DNA of 39,011 bases from Burkholderiales bacterium (GCA_016185015.1 JACPOI010000065.1:1-39011); one strand, 5' to 3'; shown: positions 1-9,681, counted from the stretch's first letter. The notes: generated by a model not told the origin, from the letters alone. Translations and numbers: made by a program.

Positions 1-145
1 CCTTTGAATCACCGCATAACGTCCAGCCTCTTTGACACTCATCCATGCCCCTTTCCCGTCCATCTATGCCCCCTGTTTAAAAATAAGGGGACATTTCTAA
101 CTTGGATAAAGGTGACATTACCAACTTGGGCTCACACGGAAATTC
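1..145. repeat. Short imperfect direct repeats, possible mobile-element end
   Basis: Two imperfect 20-bp direct repeats lie at 87-106 and 111-130, 24 bp apart, with 16 of 20 positions identical and a shared core of the form GACATT..C.AACTTGG. A second pair (CATCCATGCCCC at 40-51, CATCTATGCCCC at 61-72) has a 21-bp period. The stretch is clearly less GC-rich than the rest of the window. It lies just past the end of dnaG, where rpoD commonly follows in proteobacteria. Serial subterminal repeats of this kind are typical of transposase-binding ends of some insertion sequences. No transposase is visible, so the identity is an inference. A 69-codon frame (4-213) crosses the repeats and has no protein-like features. 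Confidence 0.4.
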
Positions 146-167
146 AATGCCGGTGCGGGCTGGCGGC

Positions 168-2042
168 TCATGTCCGCACGGATTTCCCCAGGTCATGCAG
201 CGATTTCTTGTAGGCCAGCTGCTGCTGGATCAGCTGCTTTTCCTGCTCGATGCGGGTGCCGTCGCTCGATGACAGGGCCTGGACCTGCTTGAGCTCCATG
301 TCGATCGCTTCCAGGTGCAGCCGGGTCACCGCGACCCGCAGGTCCGACAGCGGCGTTTCCGGGTCTTCGATCTGGCGCCCCAGCGGTTGCAGATTGTCGA
401 ATTCGATGAGCTGGCGCGCCTGGGCCTCGAACGGCTGTCCGGCCATGCCCGCCAGCAGGGCCGCCATGGGTTGCGCGCCATGTTCGTGCACCTGGCTGTC
501 GATCCAGCGAAACAGGTCGCCGAAATCGCCTTCGAGCTGGCACAGGACCTCATGGTCGGCCGCGGTCAGCTGCTCCCAGAAGCCCGGGTTGCGGAAGACG
601 AGGCGTGCAATATTGCTCGCCCCGGCTTCCATGGCCGGGCGGATGGGCAGCCGGCGGGAGTTGCGGGGGGCGGGCCGGTGGTCGCGCCGCGGTGGCGCGC
701 CCGCGCTTGCGGTGGGGGGCGCTTCCTTGCTTTTGGCGCTGCCCCAGAGTTCCTGCAGTTCCTGGGTTTCCACCTTGACCTGTGCGGCGATCTCCTTGAG
801 CAGCTGGCGCTTGAGGGCGCCGTCGGGCAACTGGCTCCACAGCGGCTTGGCGTTGCTGGCCAGACGGGCCCGGCCTTCGGCGCTGGAGAGGTCGCAGCCC
901 TCGCGTGCGGCCTCGATCAGGAAGCGGCTCAGCGGCACGGCCTCGCCGACGCAGCGGGCAAAGGCCTCCTTGCCGTTCTCGCGGATGTAGCTGTCCGGGT
1001 CGTGCTCGGCCGGCAGGAACAGGAACTTGATGCTGCGTACATCGGTGGCGTAGGGCAGGGCGCCGTCGAGCGCGCGGCGCGCGGCACGCCGCCCGGCGCT
1101 GTCGCCGTCAAAGCTGAAGACGACGGAGTCGGTGAAGCGGAACAGTTTCTGCACGTGGTCGGTGGTGCAGGCCGTGCCCAGCGTGGCCACCGCGTTGGGG
1201 AAACCGAGCTGGGCCAGGGCCACCACGTCCATATAGCCCTCGGTCACCAGCACGTAGCCGGCGTCCCGGATGGCATTGCGGGCTTCAAAGAGACCGTAAA
1301 GCTCGTGCCCCTTGCTGAAGACCGGCGTCTCGGGCGAGTTCAGGTACTTGGGCTTTTCGTCGCCCAGCACGCGCCCGCCAAAGCCGATGCATTCGCCCTT
1401 GACGTTGCGGATCGGGAACATGATGCGGTCGCGGAAGCGGTCGTAGCGCTTTTCCTCGCCGCTGTTCTCGTCGGCATTGGTGATGACCAGGCCGGACTCC
1501 ACCAGCAACGGGTCGTCGTACTGCGGGAACACGCTGGCCAGGCTGCGCCAGCCTTCGGGCGCGTAGCCCAGGCCGAACTGCTTGGCAATTTCGCCGGACA
1601 GGCCGCGGCCCTTGAGGTAATCGACGGCCCTGGGTGAGTTCCTGAGCTGCTTGCGCCAGGCCTCGCCGGCCTTTTCCAGCACGTCGCTCAGCGTGGCCTG
1701 CTTCTGGCGCTGCTCGGCGGCGCGCGCGCGGTCCTGTGGGCTGGCGTCGTCTTCCGGCACCTGCAGGCCGTAGTGCTGGGCCAGGTCGCGCACCGCCTCG
1801 ATGAAGCTCATGCCGGTCTGTTCCATCAGGAAGTTGATCGCGTCGCCGTGCTTGCCGCAGCCGAAGCAGTGATAGAACTGCTTGGTCGGGCTGACCGTGA
1901 AGGAGGGCGATTTTTCCGCGTGGAAGGGGCACAGGCCCATGAAGTTGGCGCCGCCCTTCTTGAGCTGAACGGTGCGGCCGACGATCTCGACGACGTCGGC
2001 GCGCGCAAGCAATTCCTGGATGAAGGACTGGGGGATGGCCAT
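168..2042 (-). CDS. dnaG: DNA primase DnaG
   Basis: Replicative primase of 624 aa that lays RNA primers for the DnaB-driven replisome. The N-terminal CHC2 zinc finger is intact, with ligands C38, H41, C59 and C62. The catalytic TOPRIM domain follows in the middle of the protein, with the TEGYMD motif and the acidic FSFDGD motif. The C-terminal part is the helicase-interacting region and is less conserved. The frame stays open upstream to 3083, but that part is a shadow of the neighbouring gene. The start at MAIPQSFIQELL matches the family N-terminus. The gamma-glutamyltranspeptidase gene ends 29 bp upstream, so the two may be co-transcribed. In many proteobacteria rpsU precedes dnaG and rpoD follows it. 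Neither is seen here, and the downstream flank carries repeats. Confidence 0.97.
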   Translation of the reverse strand: MAIPQSFIQELLARADVVEIVGRTVQLKKGGANFMGLCPFHAEKSPSFTVSPTKQFYHCFGCGKHGDAINFLMEQTGMSFIEAVRDLAQHYGLQVPEDDASPQDRARAAEQRQKQATLSDVLEKAGEAWRKQLRNSPRAVDYLKGRGLSGEIAKQFGLGYAPEGWRSLASVFPQYDDPLLVESGLVITNADENSGEEKRYDRFRDRIMFPIRNVKGECIGFGGRVLGDEKPKYLNSPETPVFSKGHELYGLFEARNAIRDAGYVLVTEGYMDVVALAQLGFPNAVATLGTACTTDHVQKLFRFTDSVVFSFDGDSAGRRAARRALDGALPYATDVRSIKFLFLPAEHDPDSYIRENGKEAFARCVGEAVPLSRFLIEAAREGCDLSSAEGRARLASNAKPLWSQLPDGALKRQLLKEIAAQVKVETQELQELWGSAKSKEAPPTASAGAPPRRDHRPAPRNSRRLPIRPAMEAGASNIARLVFRNPGFWEQLTAADHEVLCQLEGDFGDLFRWIDSQVHEHGAQPMAALLAGMAGQPFEAQARQLIEFDNLQPLGRQIEDPETPLSDLRVAVTRLHLEAIDMELKQVQALSSSDGTRIEQEKQLIQQQLAYKKSLHDLGKSVRT

Positions 2043-2071
2043 GGTGTGGCCTCGATTGTAGGGAGGCGGCC

Positions 2072-3937
2072 CTAGTCGCCCTTGACCACGCCCTCGCGCC
2101 GCGGGTCGGCGCCGCCGTACAGGCCCTTGCCGCGCACCTGGATGGCCTGCAGACCGCTGGTCAGCGCCTGCTCCTGCACGCGATGGCCACGGTGGCGCAG
2201 GGCTGCTGCCGTGCCCGGGGGGAAACGCTGTTCTTCCAGCAGGACCGGGCCGCCAAAGGCTGCGAAGTTGGGCAGGTTGATGGCCTGCTGCACATCCAGC
2301 CCCCAGTGCAAGGCGCCGTAGAGCAGCTTGCTCGTGTAATGGATGATGTAGGCGCCGCCCGGGCTGCCGCCACTGAGCAGGAAGTCGCCGCGCGGCCGGT
2401 CGAACACCAGCACCGGGCTCATGGACGAGCGCGGCCGCTTGCGCGGCTCGACGCGGTTGGCGATCGGGGCGCCGGATTCGCTGCGCGGCACGAAGCTGAA
2501 GTCGGTCAGCTGGTTGTTGAGCAGAAAGCCCCCGGCCAGCCCCTGGCCACGGTTGACCATGAGGTGGGCACCCCAGGCGGCCTCGATGCTGCTGGTCATG
2601 GCCAGGGCGTGGCCCTGGCCATCGACGATGCTGATGTGCGAGGTGCCGTACTCGACCTGCTCGGGCATGGCCCCCAGGCTCTGCTGGACGCCGGCCGGGA
2701 TGCCCGCCGGTGCCTCGGGCATGCGCCGCGCACGCGGGCCGCTGCCGATCAGCTTGGCACGTTGTGCCAGGTAGTCGTCGTCGAGCAGGCTCATCCAGCT
2801 GTTGCCCGGCGGCGGCACGTAATCCGGATCGGCCACGTAGACGGCGCGGTCGGCAAAGGCCAGGCGCGAGGCTTCGGCATAGAGGTGCAGCCAGTCGGGT
2901 CCGGGGGCCAGGCCCGAGGGGCTGCGTTGCAGCGGGAATCGGGAAGCTGGCGTGTGCGCCAGCAGGCCCAGGATCTGCCCCATGGCCAGGGTGCCTGAGC
3001 TGGGCGGGGGCATGCCGCAGATGCGGACGTCGCGCTGGCGTGCGCGCTTGGGCGTCACGGGGCGGGCACGGTACACAAAACACAGGGGCGCGCGTACCGT
3101 GGCCTCGTACTCGGCCAGGTCGGCCAGCGTGAGACGCCCTGGATTGGCCGGATGCTCGCGCACCTTGCGCACCATGGCTTCGGCCAACTCACCCTCGTAG
3201 AAGCTGCGCACCCCTTCCGCGGCGATGCGACGCAGTACCGCGGCCAATTCGGGGTTCTTCAGGCGATGGCCGACCGGCCAGGGCTGGCCGGCTGCGTCGA
3301 AGAAATACATCGCGGCGGTCGGGTCCTGTCGCAGCGCCGCTGCGTTGGCAAGCAGTGCATGCAGGCGCTGGCCGACCGGGAAACCTTCTTCGGCCAGGGT
3401 TATGGCGGGTTCGAAGAGTTGGCGCCAGGGCAGGCGACCATGCTGGCGGTGCGCCAGCGCCAGCATGTGCAGCATGCCGGGGGTGCCGACCGCGCGCCCG
3501 CCCACGGCCGCAGCCTGAAACCCCAGGGGCTGGCGCTGCGCGTCGAGGAACAAATCTTCATCCGCGTCCGAGGGGGCGGTCTCGCGGCCGTCGTAGGCTT
3601 CGGTGATCAGGCCGTCGTGGTGCAGCATGAACGCGCCGCCACCGATGCCGCTGGACTGCGGCTCGACCAGGGTCAGCACCATCTGCACGGCCACCGCAGC
3701 ATCGACGGCGCCGCCACCGGCCTTGAGGATCTGGTAACCCGCGTCGACGGCCAGCGGGTGCGCCGCCGCGACCGCAAACTTCTTGCTGGACCAGCCGGGC
3801 TTGGCACGCTGGGCGCTGGCGGCTTCGGGTTGGGCCGGGACGCCTGTCTCCAGGGCCAGTGATTTCGCGGGGGCGTGCGGCGCCGCCAGGAGCAGGCCCG
3901 CGAGCAGCAGGAGCGGGAGAGGCCGTGTGCTGCGCAT
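2072..3937 (-). CDS. ggt: Gamma-glutamyltranspeptidase (glutathione hydrolase), exported
   Basis: A 621-aa Ntn-hydrolase family protein that cleaves gamma-glutamyl bonds (for example in glutathione) in the periplasm. The N-terminus is a signal peptide (RP, then a Leu/Ala-rich stretch, then APAKS at about residue 25). The large-subunit signature HPLAVDAGYQILKAGGGAVDAAVA and the segment SSGIGGGAFMLHHDG are present. Autocatalytic cleavage is expected before T432 in EYGTSHISIVD, which would become the nucleophile of the small subunit. Small-subunit substrate motifs RSSMSP and SGGSPGG follow. The length is normal for the family. dnaG starts 29 bp downstream on the same strand, an unusual functional pairing. 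Its physiological substrate cannot be told from sequence. Confidence 0.93.
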   Translation of the reverse strand: MRSTRPLPLLLLAGLLLAAPHAPAKSLALETGVPAQPEAASAQRAKPGWSSKKFAVAAAHPLAVDAGYQILKAGGGAVDAAVAVQMVLTLVEPQSSGIGGGAFMLHHDGLITEAYDGRETAPSDADEDLFLDAQRQPLGFQAAAVGGRAVGTPGMLHMLALAHRQHGRLPWRQLFEPAITLAEEGFPVGQRLHALLANAAALRQDPTAAMYFFDAAGQPWPVGHRLKNPELAAVLRRIAAEGVRSFYEGELAEAMVRKVREHPANPGRLTLADLAEYEATVRAPLCFVYRARPVTPKRARQRDVRICGMPPPSSGTLAMGQILGLLAHTPASRFPLQRSPSGLAPGPDWLHLYAEASRLAFADRAVYVADPDYVPPPGNSWMSLLDDDYLAQRAKLIGSGPRARRMPEAPAGIPAGVQQSLGAMPEQVEYGTSHISIVDGQGHALAMTSSIEAAWGAHLMVNRGQGLAGGFLLNNQLTDFSFVPRSESGAPIANRVEPRKRPRSSMSPVLVFDRPRGDFLLSGGSPGGAYIIHYTSKLLYGALHWGLDVQQAINLPNFAAFGGPVLLEEQRFPPGTAAALRHRGHRVQEQALTSGLQAIQVRGKGLYGGADPRREGVVKGD

Positions 3938-3960
3938 GGGGGCGCCTGTTGGGTACGGGC

Positions 3961-4719
<759 letters not shown>

Positions 4720-4741
4720 GAAATGCTCCTGTGTTTTGACG

Positions 4742-4762
4742 TTGACGTTAACGTCAATTATG
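4742..4762 (-). promoter_or_regulatory. Palindromic operator candidate (LiuR-like) with a -10 box for the SDR gene
   Basis: TTGACGTTAACGTCAA at 4742-4757 is a perfect 16-bp palindrome in the short gap between the SDR start (4719) and the tRNA-Val promoter. A CATAAT -10-like hexamer on the minus strand (plus 4757-4762) abuts it, so a bound protein would sit on the transcription start of the SDR gene. From memory, MerR-family LiuR regulators of branched-chain amino-acid catabolism in proteobacteria recognise sites of the form TT.ACGT..ACGT.AA. The site fits this pattern and the product fits isoleucine degradation. The regulator itself is not in the window. Confidence 0.55.
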
Positions 4763-4821
4763 GCGCAGCCCTCTTTTCTTTCGCCTTCCGTGGGCGAAGT
4801 GAAAAGACGGGCGAAGTTTGC

Positions 4822-4830
4822 TGCTATACT
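4822..4830 (+). promoter_or_regulatory. Extended -10 promoter of tRNA-Val
   Basis: TGCTATACT (4822-4830) is an extended -10 element ending 21 bp before the mature 5' end of tRNA-Val. No good -35 hexamer is visible at the usual distance. The same TGNTATACT form precedes tRNA-Leu and rpsB in this window. Confidence 0.6.
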
Positions 4831-4851
4831 CGCGGTCTCGAACGAATTCTC

Positions 4852-4928
4852 AGGCGCGTAGCTCAGCTGGTTAGAGCACCACCTTGACATGGTGGGGGTC
4901 GTTGGTTCGAGTCCAATCGCGCCTACCA
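4852..4928 (+). tRNA. tRNA-Val(GAC)
   Basis: The full cloverleaf can be drawn. The acceptor stem is AGGCGCG/CGCGCCT, the D arm is GCTC..GAGC, and the anticodon stem is CCACC/GGTGG around loop TTGACAT with anticodon GAC (valine GUC/GUU). The T arm is GTTGG-TTCGAGT-CCAAT. A discriminator A and an encoded CCA end follow. The gene lies between the divergent SDR gene and phaR. Confidence 0.97.
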
Positions 4929-4997
4929 AAATCCCTTTCCGTCTTGTCGCCATCCGCTCTCAGGGTAAACCTTGGGGCGGTGGCGCAACCGGCTTCC

Positions 4998-5017
4998 TAG
5001 AATGTGTTGCAGCGCAA
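4998..5017 (+). promoter_or_regulatory. phaR promoter with possible PhaR autoregulatory site
   Basis: A TAGAAT -10-like hexamer (4998-5003) is followed at once by the gapped palindrome TTGCAGCGCAA (5007-5017), which would cover the transcription start. PhaR proteins are known to repress their own genes and bind TGC-rich palindromes resembling TTGCANTGCAA. This is a position-and-sequence argument only. The -35 is weak (TTGGGG at 4972 with a long spacer). Confidence 0.4.
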
Positions 5018-5060
5018 TACATGAAAGTGGTCCGCAGGACCGAGGAGAGGAGATCTGGGT

Positions 5061-5594
5061 ATGAAAGAAAAAAAGGGTGAGGCCGCTGCAGGCGCTGAGC
5101 GGATCATCAAGAAATATCCCAATCGCCGTCTGTACGACACCCGCACGTCGGGCTACATCACGCTGACGGAGATCAAGCAACTGGTCATGGAAGGCGCCCC
5201 CTTTGTGGTGCGCGACGCCAAGACCAGCGAAGACCTCACGCGCAGCATCCTGCTGCAGATCATCCTGGAAGAAGAGGCGGGCGGGTCCCCCATGTTCAGC
5301 ACCTCGGTGCTGTCCAACATCATCCGCTTCTACGGCCATGCCATGCAGGGTTTCATGGGCGGTTATCTGGAGAAGAACATCCAGTCCCTGCAGGACGTGC
5401 AGACCAAGCTGGCCGAGCAGTCCAAGGGACTGAGTCCCGAGATGTGGACACAGTTCATGTCCATGCAGACACCCATGATGCAGGGCCTGGTGACGCAGAA
5501 CCTCGAGCAGTCCAAGAGCCTGTACCTGCAGATGCAGGAGCAGATGCAGAAACAGACCGAGCAGATGATGGAGTCCTTCGGCTTGAAACGCTGA
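5061..5594 (+). CDS. phaR: Polyhydroxyalkanoate synthesis repressor PhaR
   Basis: A 177-aa regulator that binds both DNA and PHA granules and derepresses phasin and PHA genes when polymer accumulates. The N-terminal PHB/PHA accumulation-regulator DNA-binding domain is plain: [22 protein letters not shown] (about residues 14-35) followed by the [16 protein letters not shown] segment. The C-terminal third is rich in Met and Gln with amphipathic helical repeats ([16 protein letters not shown]), typical of the family. A GAGGAG-type ribosome site precedes the ATG. It is followed after 28 bp by rimO, but the functions are unrelated. A possible autoregulatory palindrome lies at 5007-5017. Confidence 0.93.
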   Translation: MKEKKGEAAAGAERIIKKYPNRRLYDTRTSGYITLTEIKQLVMEGAPFVVRDAKTSEDLTRSILLQIILEEEAGGSPMFSTSVLSNIIRFYGHAMQGFMGGYLEKNIQSLQDVQTKLAEQSKGLSPEMWTQFMSMQTPMMQGLVTQNLEQSKSLYLQMQEQMQKQTEQMMESFGLKR

Positions 5595-5622
5595 GGTTAC
5601 CGAATACTGGGACAATACGGGC

Positions 5623-7023
5623 ATGAGTGAAGTCCTGTCCCCGAATACCACCGCACCTGCGCCGAAGATCGGTTTTGTCAGCCTGGGCTGCCCCAAGGCC
5701 CTGACCGATTCCGAGCTGATCCTCACCCAGCTCAGCGCCGAGGGCTACCAGACCGCCAAGACCTTCCAGGGTGCGGACCTGGTCATTGTCAACACCTGCG
5801 GTTTCATCGACGACGCCGTCAAGGAAAGTCTGGACACCATCGGCGAGGCCCTGGCCGAGAACGGCAGGGTCATCGTGACCGGCTGCCTGGGCGCCAAGAC
5901 CGGTGAGGGCGGCGGCAATATGGTCAAGCAGATGCACCCCAGTGTGCTGGCCGTGACCGGCCCGCACGCTACCCAGGAGGTGATGGATGCGGTGCACGCC
6001 CACCTGCCCAAGCCGCACGATCCCTTCATCGACCTGGTGCCGGGCGCCTTCGGCGAGGCCGGGCTCAAGCTCACACCGCGCCACTATGCTTACCTGAAGA
6101 TCAGCGAGGGTTGCAACCACCGCTGCACCTTCTGCATCATTCCCTCGATGCGCGGCGACCTGGTGTCGCGCCCCGTGGGCGACGTGCTCAAGGAAGCCAA
6201 GGCCCTGTTCGAAGGCGGCGTGAAAGAGTTGCTGGTGATCAGTCAGGACACCTCGGCCTACGGCGTGGACGTGAAGTACCGCACCGGTTTCTGGGACGGC
6301 AAGCCGGTCAAGACCCGCTTGCTGGACCTGGTGCAGTCCCTGGGCGAACTGGCTGAGGCGCACGGTGCCTGGGTGCGACTGCATTACGTCTATCCCTACC
6401 CGCACGTGGACGACATCCTGCCGCTGATGGCAGCGGGCAAGGTGCTGCCCTACCTGGACGTGCCTTTCCAGCACAGCCACCCCGACGTGTTGCGGCGCAT
6501 GAAGCGCCCGGCCAGCGGGGAACGCAATCTGGAGCGCATCCAGCGCTGGCGCGAGATCTGCCCGGAACTGGTCATCCGCAGCACCTTCATCGCCGGTTTT
6601 CCGGGCGAGACCGAAGAGGAGTTCGAGCACCTGCTCGGCTTCCTGCGCGAGGCGCAGATCGACCGGGCCGGCTGTTTTGCCTACAGCCCGGTGCAGGGCG
6701 CGGCGGCCAACGAGCTGCCGGGCATGCTGCCCGAGGCGCTGCGCGAGGAGCGCCGCGCGCGTTTCATGGCCGTGGCCGAGGAGGTGTCCACCGCGCGCCT
6801 GCAGCGCCGCATCGGCGCCACCATGCAGGTGCTGGTGGATTCGGCGCCGGCCCTGGGCCGCAAGGGCGGCGTCGGTCGCAGTTATGCCGATGCGCCGGAG
6901 ATCGACGGCCTGGTGCAGCTGCTGCCGCCGGAGAAGATCAGCAAGACGCTGAAGGTCGGTGAGTTCACGCGTGCGCGCATCGTCGGCACGCAAGGCCATG
7001 ACCTGGTGGCGGTGCCGATTTGA
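5623..7023 (+). CDS. rimO: Ribosomal protein uS12 methylthiotransferase RimO
   Basis: A 466-aa radical-SAM methylthiotransferase that adds a beta-methylthio group to an Asp of ribosomal protein S12. The N-terminal UPF0004 domain carries the three auxiliary-cluster cysteines C23, C59 and C88. The radical-SAM cluster motif is C164-x3-C168-x2-C171 (CNHRCTFC). The C-terminal TRAM domain (last ~70 residues, ending in [18 protein letters not shown]) binds the substrate. The sequence [14 protein letters not shown] is characteristic of RimO rather than MiaB. The ribosome site is weak (ACGGGC). It may be transcribed with phaR, 28 bp upstream. The downstream flank is a repeat-bearing spacer. Confidence 0.95.
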   Translation: MSEVLSPNTTAPAPKIGFVSLGCPKALTDSELILTQLSAEGYQTAKTFQGADLVIVNTCGFIDDAVKESLDTIGEALAENGRVIVTGCLGAKTGEGGGNMVKQMHPSVLAVTGPHATQEVMDAVHAHLPKPHDPFIDLVPGAFGEAGLKLTPRHYAYLKISEGCNHRCTFCIIPSMRGDLVSRPVGDVLKEAKALFEGGVKELLVISQDTSAYGVDVKYRTGFWDGKPVKTRLLDLVQSLGELAEAHGAWVRLHYVYPYPHVDDILPLMAAGKVLPYLDVPFQHSHPDVLRRMKRPASGERNLERIQRWREICPELVIRSTFIAGFPGETEEEFEHLLGFLREAQIDRAGCFAYSPVQGAAANELPGMLPEALREERRARFMAVAEEVSTARLQRRIGATMQVLVDSAPALGRKGGVGRSYADAPEIDGLVQLLPPEKISKTLKVGEFTRARIVGTQGHDLVAVPI

Positions 7024-7030
7024 TGTTGCA

Positions 7031-7121
7031 CACCCCCAGGCTGCGCGCACTGCGTGTCGCTACGCTACCCCCCTTGCAGGGGGCAACGCCAGTGGCCCGG
7101 CAAAGCCGGTTCCACGGCGTT
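7031..7121. repeat. Comamonadaceae-type dispersed intergenic repeat with two hairpins
   Basis: The 241-bp spacer after rimO contains a stretch that begins with AGGCTGCGCGCACTGCGTG and includes two stable hairpins: CCCCC-TTGCA-GGGGG (7069-7083) and CCGGC-AAA-GCCGG (7097-7109). From memory, this composite sequence recurs many times in intergenic regions of Comamonadaceae genomes. There is only one copy here, so its repeat status rests on that knowledge. No T-run follows either hairpin, so neither is a clear terminator for rimO. The rest of the spacer (7122-7200) holds nothing I can name. Confidence 0.55.
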
Positions 7122-7201
7122 TCCCGCGAGGAAGAGGGCAGTCCTTGTGCATCAGCCAGCCCGCGAGCGGTGGGCGTTGCGTTGCGAGGACGGGAAATAA
7201 A

Positions 7202-7227
7202 AAAGCCGCTGAGGTCTCAGCGGCTTT
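7202..7227 (-). terminator. Intrinsic terminator of tRNA-Leu
   Basis: Perfect 12-bp inverted repeat AAAGCCGCTGAG / CTCAGCGGCTTT (7202-7213 and 7216-7227). On the minus strand the arm is followed by a run of Ts (complement of AATAAAAAA at 7196-7204). It lies 37 bp past the 3' end of tRNA-Leu, in the right orientation to end its transcript. It could work weakly in the other direction. Confidence 0.85.
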
Positions 7228-7264
7228 CAGTTGGTAGAACCCATTCGGTTTTACCGTATATTTG

Positions 7265-7349
<85 letters not shown>

Positions 7350-7366
7350 ATCTCAGGAAAGAGAGA

Positions 7367-7375
7367 AGTATATCA
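7367..7375 (-). promoter_or_regulatory. Extended -10 promoter of tRNA-Leu
   Basis: On the minus strand, TGATATACT (plus 7367-7375) is an extended -10 element 17 bp upstream of the tRNA 5' end. It overlaps the presumed ribosome-binding region of rnr on the opposite strand. There is no clear -35. Confidence 0.55.
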
Positions 7376-7380
7376 GAAAT

Positions 7381-9681
7381 ATTGAGCGCTCCAGCAGCCT
7401 GCTGGAAGAAATTGAAGGGACCATCAACGGACACCGTGATGGTCATGGTTTTGTGGTGCGTGACGACGGCGAGCCCGACATCTACCTGCCACCCAACGAG
7501 ATGCGCGCCGTGCTGCACAAGGACCGCGTCAAGGCGCGCATCGTGCGCCTGGATCGCAAGGGCCGGCCCGAGGGGCGCGTGGTGGAGATCATGGAGCGCG
7601 CGGCGCAACCCATCATCGGCCGCCTGCTACAGGAGAGCGGCATCTGGCTGGTGGCGCCCGAGGACAAGCGCTACGGCCAGGACATCCTGATCCCCAAGAG
7701 CGCCACCGGGCAGGCCAAGGCCGGCCAGGTGGTGGTGGTCGAACTGGTCGAGCCCCCGGCGCTCTTCGGACAGCCCGTGGGGCGCATCAAGGAAGTGCTG
7801 GGTGAGGTCGATGACCCGGGCATGGAGATCGAGATCGCGGTGCGCAAGTACAGCGTGCCCCATGAGTTCTCCGAGGCCTGCATTGCCCAGGCGCGCGGTC
7901 TGCCCGACAAGGTGAGGGAGCAGGACAGCCGCAACCGCGTCGATCTGACCGACGTGCCCCTGGTTACCATCGACGGCGAGGATGCGCGCGACTTCGACGA
8001 CGCCGTCTACTGCGAGCCGTCCACCCAGGGCCGCGGCAGGAGTGCCCAGCAGGGCTGGCGCCTGCTGGTGGCGATCGCCGACGTCAGCCACTACGTGGAG
8101 ACCGGCTCGCCGATCGACGTGGATGCCTACGAACGGGCCACCAGCGTCTACTTCCCGCGTCGCGTGATTCCCATGCTGCCGGAGAAGCTGTCCAACGGCC
8201 TGTGTTCGCTGAACCCGGATGTGGATCGCCTGTGCATGGTCTGCGACATGTTCGTGAGCACCGAGGGCGAGGTCACGGCCTACCAGTTCTACCCGGCTGT
8301 GATGCACAGCCACGCGCGTTTCACCTACACCGAGGTGGCGGCCATCCTGGCCAACACGCGCGGCCCGGAAGCCGCCAAGCGCAAGGACCGCATCCAGGAC
8401 CTGCTGCACCTGCACGACGTCTACCGCGCCCTGCTGGCCGCCCGCGCCAAGCGTGGCGCCGTGGACTTCGAGACCACCGAGACGCAGATCATCTGCGACG
8501 AGAGCGGCCGCATCGAGAAGATCGTGCCGCGCACGCGCAATGACGCACACCGCCTGATCGAGGAGGCCATGCTGGCCGCCAACGTCTGCAGTGCGGACTT
8601 CATCGGCCAGAGCAAGCACGCCGGCCTGTTCCGCGTGCACGAGGGGCCGACGCCCGAGAAGAACGAACTGCTGCGCAACTACCTCAAGGTCACCGGCGTG
8701 GGCCTGACCATCAGCGAGGACCCCTCGCCGGCGGAGTTCCAGGCCATTGCCATCGCCACCAAGGAGCGTCCGGACGCACAGCAGATCCATTCCATGCTGC
8801 TGCGCTCCATGCAGCAGGCCATCTACACGCCGCACAACAGCGGTCACTTCGGCCTGGCTTTCGAGGCTTACACACACTTCACCAGCCCGATCCGGCGTTA
8901 CCCGGACCTGCTGGTGCACCGGGTGATCAAGGCCATCCTGGGCAAGACGCGGTATCACCTGCCGGTCCTGCCCACGCCGGGCGAGGCGCACGCCAAGCTC
9001 TCCAAGCGTATCGAGAAGAGCGAAGCCGCCAAGATGAAGATCTCCGGCGAGAAGCCCAAGAAGGTCAGCGCCGAACTCATGGCCTGGCAGGCTGCGGGCC
9101 TGCATTGCAGCGCCAACGAGCGCCGCGCCGACGAGGCCAGCCGCGACGTCGAAGCCTGGCTCAAATGCAAGTACATGCGCGAGCACCTGGGCGAGGAGTT
9201 CGGCGGTGTGGTCACGTCGGCTACCAGCTTCGGTTTGTTCGTCACACTCGACGCCATGTACGTGGAGGGACTGATCCACATCACGGAACTCGGCGGCGAG
9301 TACTTCCGCTTCGACGAGGCGCGCCAGGAACTGCGCGGCGAGCGCACGGGCATCCGCTACGCCATCGGCACGCGGGTGCGGGTACAGGTCAGCCGCGTGG
9401 ATCTGGACGGCCGTCGCATCGACTTCCGCCTGGTACGCGAGGGCGAGGAGCTGACCAACCGCGCCCTGCGCGACAAGGGGCTGTCGCCTGAGGAGGCCGG
9501 CGAGCCTAACGGGGCGCCGCGCAAGGCCTCGCTCAAGCGGGAGACCCGCAACAAAAAGGCCAGCGATGCGAGCAAGCGTGCCTTGCCCTCGCCGATCCAG
9601 GCACTGAAAGCCTCGGTCAAGGCGGCGGCCAAGAAGGTCACGGACAAGGCCAGGGGCAAGGGGCGCAAGACGCGCCGTTGA
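7381..9681 (+). CDS. rnr: Ribonuclease R (RNB-family 3'-5' exoribonuclease)
   Basis: About 766 aa from the tentative ATT start. It degrades structured RNA, including tRNA, rRNA and tmRNA-tagged messages. Cold-shock-type OB folds open the protein ([18 protein letters not shown]). The RNB catalytic domain follows, with [13 protein letters not shown] carrying the Mg-binding aspartates. Next come an S1 domain ([17 protein letters not shown]) and a Lys/Arg-rich tail after about residue 705. The N-terminal helix-turn-helix of E. coli RNase R is absent. The start is doubtful: between tRNA-Leu (ends 7349) and the first domain there is no in-frame ATG, GTG or TTG. ATT at 7381 and CTG at 7399 or 7402 are the only near-cognate choices I favour. 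In-frame TTG 7231 and GTG 7264/7267 would require translating through antisense tRNA. An AGGAAAGAGAG purine run lies at 7355-7365. Confidence 0.9.
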   Translation: MERSSSLLEEIEGTINGHRDGHGFVVRDDGEPDIYLPPNEMRAVLHKDRVKARIVRLDRKGRPEGRVVEIMERAAQPIIGRLLQESGIWLVAPEDKRYGQDILIPKSATGQAKAGQVVVVELVEPPALFGQPVGRIKEVLGEVDDPGMEIEIAVRKYSVPHEFSEACIAQARGLPDKVREQDSRNRVDLTDVPLVTIDGEDARDFDDAVYCEPSTQGRGRSAQQGWRLLVAIADVSHYVETGSPIDVDAYERATSVYFPRRVIPMLPEKLSNGLCSLNPDVDRLCMVCDMFVSTEGEVTAYQFYPAVMHSHARFTYTEVAAILANTRGPEAAKRKDRIQDLLHLHDVYRALLAARAKRGAVDFETTETQIICDESGRIEKIVPRTRNDAHRLIEEAMLAANVCSADFIGQSKHAGLFRVHEGPTPEKNELLRNYLKVTGVGLTISEDPSPAEFQAIAIATKERPDAQQIHSMLLRSMQQAIYTPHNSGHFGLAFEAYTHFTSPIRRYPDLLVHRVIKAILGKTRYHLPVLPTPGEAHAKLSKRIEKSEAAKMKISGEKPKKVSAELMAWQAAGLHCSANERRADEASRDVEAWLKCKYMREHLGEEFGGVVTSATSFGLFVTLDAMYVEGLIHITELGGEYFRFDEARQELRGERTGIRYAIGTRVRVQVSRVDLDGRRIDFRLVREGEELTNRALRDKGLSPEEAGEPNGAPRKASLKRETRNKKASDASKRALPSPIQALKASVKAAAKKVTDKARGKGRKTRR

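Noticed and set aside
4-213. 69-codon frame over the left-end repeats
   Set aside because: It crosses the direct repeats and the end of dnaG, has no ribosome site and no protein-like features.
2043-3083. Upstream extension of the dnaG frame to 971 codons
   Set aside because: The added 347 residues are Arg/Pro-rich shadow of the gamma-glutamyltranspeptidase gene. The family N-terminus begins at 2042.
5455-7050. 531-codon open frame antisense to rimO
   Set aside because: rimO on the plus strand has every expected motif, and the antisense frame has none.
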